DNA from: JBBSEX01 sp038239345
Lineage (GTDB): Bacteria > Acidobacteriota > Terriglobia > Bryobacterales > Bryobacteraceae
NCBI GenBank assembly: GCA_038239345.1
Contig: JBBSEX010000031.1
Location: 1 to 33,900 of the forward strand
DNA: 33,900 bases
Direction of reading: 5' to 3'
Shown: positions 31,239 through 33,900 of the stretch, one piece after another
How positions within the stretch are numbered: the first letter of the stretch is position 1
How the letters are laid out: every line of letters starts with the position of its first letter
Translations under genes and position numbers: made by a program
The notes under the pieces: model-generated
Told to the model about the DNA's origin: nothing
Databases searched by the model: none
What the model saw: the letters and a program-made list of their open reading frames with translations, nothing else

Positions 31239-32777
31239 CTACTCGTGGTGATCAATCGGCATGCGTGGTGGTGTTGCATGGGGAGCCGCGTCCGATGGTA
31301 AAGCGGGCAAGCGCCGACGAAGACGCTGAATTCCTTCCGCGACACTTCCCGTGCGCCGTTGGTTTCGCTCGGGTGCGGATGGGTGGGACGGCGGAGGTTC
31401 CGGTTGGCTGCTGGCTGAAGACGCCGCCGAAGGCTGACTTGCCGAAGACGATCCCTCAGAGTGCATGCCGTTTGAACTCGGGGAGAATCCCCGTGTTGGC
31501 GTTTCAGATTCGAATCCGGAACCCGCCAGAGGCTCGCCACCGATTGACGCAAGAGATGCGGGGTTTGAAGTGCCCATTGGGGGGTCAGGTTGACGACGTA
31601 CCCCGCCGGTCGAACCCGTAGCGCTGGTGCCCGGTGAGGGCGGCGGAACAGAACCGCCGGCCGCGCTTCCGGCACCGGAAGCGGCATTCACACCCGCCAC
31701 GCTGCTCGGTACTCCGCTTGAGCCTGAATTTCCTGCCGCTGCTGCCGATCCTGTTCCGGCAAGAGCTGATGTGCCGCCAGCCACCGCGCCTAGTGCTGAT
31801 GTTCCCGCAGACGCCACCGCAACCCCGGCGCTTGCGACCATCACGCCTGTGGAGATCAGATCACCGCCAGTCAGGGCAGGCGCACCGCCAAGCACCGCGG
31901 CAAATAGTTTGGGAATCTGCCAGCACAGCATCATGAAGATTAGGGCAGCACCCATGACATCGAAGGCGGTCATGCTGGGATGTGCCGACGTACCAACACC
32001 CTGTGCCTCAGCCAACCAGCCGTTGCCGAGCCCCAGACCGGCGGAAATCAGACAGTAGAGAAGGACAATTTTGACCCCGATCGCCACCGCCAAACCGATG
32101 TAACGTTCCACATAAGGGGCTGTCCAGCGGCTTCCGCCAAACCCCAAAAACAAGAACCCGACGGAGATGATGAGGTAGCTCTCGACGAACGTGACGAGAA
32201 AGTTGATCGTGATTACGATGTACGAAACGACGATGAGCAGAGCGGCGAAGGCAAGCGCGAGCGACGAGCCGGGGTTCGTGAAAAATGCGGAACTGCTGGC
32301 TGCATCAAGGAGCGCTCCCGCGATCGCAATGCCTTGCATGAAGACATCGCCTGGGTTTAAGGGTCCCGCCAGTCCCGCAGCGCCGGCACCAATCTGGGTG
32401 AAGCTATCGATGATTGCCGGAATCCAACTTCGACCGTTGATCAGCAGGGCGTAGAACGCTCCGATCCACATGATTTTTCGAACCAGCGCGGAGGTCCACG
32501 ACTGAAGGTCGCTTTTTTCCAACAGCATGACGGCGGCACTCCAGGCGAACTCAATCACGGCCAAAATCCCGAACAGCGCATTTGCATATACCCAAACGTT
32601 TGTGGTCCACGTAATTCGCTGGTTGCGGAACTGAGTCATGATGTCGCCCGGTACGGTCGTGTTGAAGGGCGCCTGCGCGAAGATGGCCTGCGCAAACAGC
32701 AAGGCGATCACGACCGTCAGAAGATTGGGACGGTGCGACAACTTCCAACTCCGAATTGTTTGAAACCGATTAGACAC
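31239..32777 (-). CDS. trbL: TrbL/VirB6-family conjugation protein
   Basis: GTG 32775-32777 with AGGAG four bases upstream is preferred over an ATG at 32807. The product (512 residues) has a signal-like first helix and about six further transmembrane segments to about residue 290, then a 220-residue Gly/Ala/Ser/Pro-rich cytoplasmic or periplasmic tail. TrbL/VirB6 forms the inner-membrane part of the DNA channel. The long low-complexity tail is common in TrbL proteins. Confidence 0.88.
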   Translation of the reverse strand: MSNRFQTIRSWKLSHRPNLLTVVIALLFAQAIFAQAPFNTTVPGDIMTQFRNQRITWTTNVWVYANALFGILAVIEFAWSAAVMLLEKSDLQSWTSALVRKIMWIGAFYALLINGRSWIPAIIDSFTQIGAGAAGLAGPLNPGDVFMQGIAIAGALLDAASSSAFFTNPGSSLALAFAALLIVVSYIVITINFLVTFVESYLIISVGFLFLGFGGSRWTAPYVERYIGLAVAIGVKIVLLYCLISAGLGLGNGWLAEAQGVGTSAHPSMTAFDVMGAALIFMMLCWQIPKLFAAVLGGAPALTGGDLISTGVMVASAGVAVASAGTSALGAVAGGTSALAGTGSAAAAGNSGSSGVPSSVAGVNAASGAGSAAGGSVPPPSPGTSATGSTGGVRRQPDPPMGTSNPASLASIGGEPLAGSGFESETPTRGFSPSSNGMHSEGSSSASQPSAASSASSQPEPPPSHPSAPERNQRRTGSVAEGIQRLRRRLPALPSDAAPHATPPRMPIDHHE

Positions 32778-32830
32778 ACGTCTCCTGTCAGGCCTCCAAG
32801 GAGGCACCCTCGCGCCCTACTGCTGAATGT

Positions 32831-33163
32831 CTATTTGCCCGGCCAGTATGTCTGGCCGGAATTTTTCACGGGACCAGACCGAAAAAACGCCAACTCCCGT
32901 GCCGTGTTACAGAGGCGACCCTCTGTTGTCTCCGACCAACCCGCCGTTGACCTCTCTCGAACGGGCTTGCACCTGTCGTTTACCTGGTACGCAAGATCCT
33001 TGTGCTTCCCGAGCCATTCCGTGATTCCAGCGTTAGATACTTTGGACAAGTCTCCGGAACCCGCAGCCTCGACCGTTTGAACGATCTCGCTCCTCGGCTC
33101 TCGCGCGCAGGCTGCTAATCCAATCAAGATCACCACGCACCCGATCATGTTGCACAGATTCAT
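32831..33163 (-). CDS. Small lipoprotein at the TrbK position
   Basis: The 110-residue product starts with a signal sequence and lipobox LAAC (Cys19), followed by a helical, charged domain. It lies between trbJ and trbL, where other Trb clusters carry trbK, an entry-exclusion lipoprotein; VirB7-like scaffolding is another possibility. Unusually, its last 18 residues (FFRSGPVKNSGQTYWPGK) are nearly the same as the last 18 of the TrbJ-like protein next door, 14 of 18 identical by eye. The gene's DNA in this part differs between the copies, so the peptide seems conserved by selection. Confidence 0.65.
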   Translation of the reverse strand: MNLCNMIGCVVILIGLAACAREPRSEIVQTVEAAGSGDLSKVSNAGITEWLGKHKDLAYQVNDRCKPVRERSTAGWSETTEGRLCNTARELAFFRSGPVKNSGQTYWPGK

Positions 33164-33185
33164 GCCACTGCCACCTCATTACTAT

Positions 33186-33899
33186 TTACCTCCCCGGCCA
33201 ATACGTAACGCCACTGTTGCTCACTGGCCCTGTCGAGAAAAACCATTCGGTGGCCGCTTCGTTTGCGGCTTGCTGCTGAATCATTGCCGCCTGGTAGGCC
33301 TGCTTACTAGACATGTCCGCCAGCATGAGTTCACGCAGCTTCATCAACTGCTGAACCTGCTGTTCGGCAACCTGCCCCATCAGGTTCAAAGCCTGCATCC
33401 GCCCGTCGGCGCTTCTCGACATGGCCTGGAGGGAATTGATTACGGCCTGTTCGCTTTGAAGTTGCTGGCCCTGCAAACCGGCTGCTCGTAGCGTTCCAAG
33501 CGTCGTATCCAGCGAGGTCTGGGACCAGCTCTTGTAGTTCGCGTAATACGCCGTCGGCGTGGTTCGGTAGCCGGGGAACGTGATTCGGAACTGTTGGTCC
33601 AGATTACCCAGCGAGTAGGCGAGCGCCCGTCCTCCCTGCACAATTTGGGCAAGGGCGTTGAGGTCTGCCTGAATAGGGCCGAACACCTGGTTTGGAATAT
33701 TCTTCACGTTGCGCAGCATGTCGGCATACATGTTCAGCTCGTTAACGAGTTGTTGCCCTTGCCGGAGGTAGCCCATGATGAGTTGCGCGTGATTGAGAAG
33801 CTGCGTTATCTCCGTTGCGAACGCGCCACCCTGAGCAGGCTCAGGGTTTCGAATTCCAACGCACGCCAACACGACCGCCGTGATTACGAATTTGCGCAT
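33186..33899 (-). CDS. trbJ: TrbJ/VirB5-family conjugation protein
   Basis: The 237-residue product has a signal peptide (about residues 1-24, cut near AQG-G) and a long alpha-helical body with the TrbJ pattern (ATEITQLLNHAQLIMGYLRQ, NELNMYADMLRNVKNIP, TLRAAGLQGQQLQSEQA). TrbJ/VirB5 proteins are minor pilus-tip or adhesion components secreted to the periplasm. The ATG at 33897-33899 is one base from the window edge, so its ribosome-binding site is not visible. The C-terminus FFSTGPVSNSGVTYWPGR is shared with the adjacent lipoprotein. Confidence 0.88.
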   Translation of the reverse strand: MRKFVITAVVLACVGIRNPEPAQGGAFATEITQLLNHAQLIMGYLRQGQQLVNELNMYADMLRNVKNIPNQVFGPIQADLNALAQIVQGGRALAYSLGNLDQQFRITFPGYRTTPTAYYANYKSWSQTSLDTTLGTLRAAGLQGQQLQSEQAVINSLQAMSRSADGRMQALNLMGQVAEQQVQQLMKLRELMLADMSSKQAYQAAMIQQQAANEAATEWFFSTGPVSNSGVTYWPGR

Positions 33900-33900
33900 A

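Larger units (their letters stand above)
25741..33900. mobile_element. Integrative and conjugative element in tRNA-Pro (left part)
   Basis: The element begins in the 3' half of tRNA-Pro and runs beyond the right edge. Recognised functions are integrase, excisionase-like protein and six Trb-type mating-pair genes, all on the minus strand. Relaxase, coupling protein, the VirB4-type ATPase (TrbE) and the second att copy would lie to the right. The exact crossover base within the tRNA cannot be fixed without the other end. Confidence 0.8.

Overview
The window looks like part of an acidobacterial chromosome, most likely from the Bryobacter/Solibacter side of Acidobacteriota. The clues are the very large secreted protein built of IPT/TIG-like and putative-Ig repeats, the bacilliredoxin-holB pair and the acidobacterial style of the Hfq-like protein. 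This placement is inference from recognised families; no database search was run.

Layout. (1) Positions 1-3636 are the distal end of an integrated element. It holds the edge of an IS3-family insertion sequence, a ParA plus ribbon-helix-helix partition pair with a repeated 15-bp palindrome, a three-gene antitoxin-like/DUF433/DUF5615 operon whose toxin is frameshifted, and an orphan DNA methyltransferase with a small coiled-coil protein. It ends in a 45-nt 3' fragment of a tRNA-Gly(CCC) gene (3592-3636), the expected scar of integration into a tRNA. (2) Positions 3637-10067 are a decaying stress and storage-carbon cluster. Compressed, frameshifted pieces of a sugar nucleotidyltransferase, a PPK2 polyphosphate kinase, a phosphoglucomutase and a GlcG/HbpS-type protein lie head to tail within about 1 kb. 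Beside them are an intact alpha-glucan phosphorylase, a general-stress protein with two apparently compensating frameshifts, a frameshifted GAF protein and a frameshifted OmpR-type response regulator. (3) Positions 10607-25664 are chromosomal genes: an OmpA/peptidoglycan-binding/metzincin-like protein and its partner, two conserved envelope/RNA-binding genes (lipoprotein and Hfq-like), holB with a bacilliredoxin, and a three-gene operon ending in a 1936-residue repeat protein. (4) tRNA-Pro(CGG) at 25708-25784 is the integration site of a second element, an integrative and conjugative element (ICE). Its tyrosine integrase reads into the tRNA on the opposite strand. Behind it come an excisionase-like gene, two small genes and a Trb-type IV secretion cluster (trbI, trbG, trbF, trbL, a TrbK-position lipoprotein, trbJ) that continues past the right edge.

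How the genes work together. In region 4, trbJ-K-L-F-G-I encode the inner-membrane, periplasmic and outer-membrane core of a mating-pair apparatus, transcribed toward the int/xis module at the tRNA. In region 1, ParA and its RHH partner probably stabilise the element through palindromes upstream of parA. Regions 1 and 4 show two mobile elements in two different tRNA genes, bracketing about 22 kb of chromosome. Points most worth following are the near-identical C-terminal motif shared by the TrbJ-like protein and the adjacent lipoprotein, the palindromic partition repeats (one inside the downstream coding sequence), the run of collapsed pseudogenes, and the OmpA domain that contains an inserted peptidoglycan-binding module and is followed by a zinc-protease-like end.
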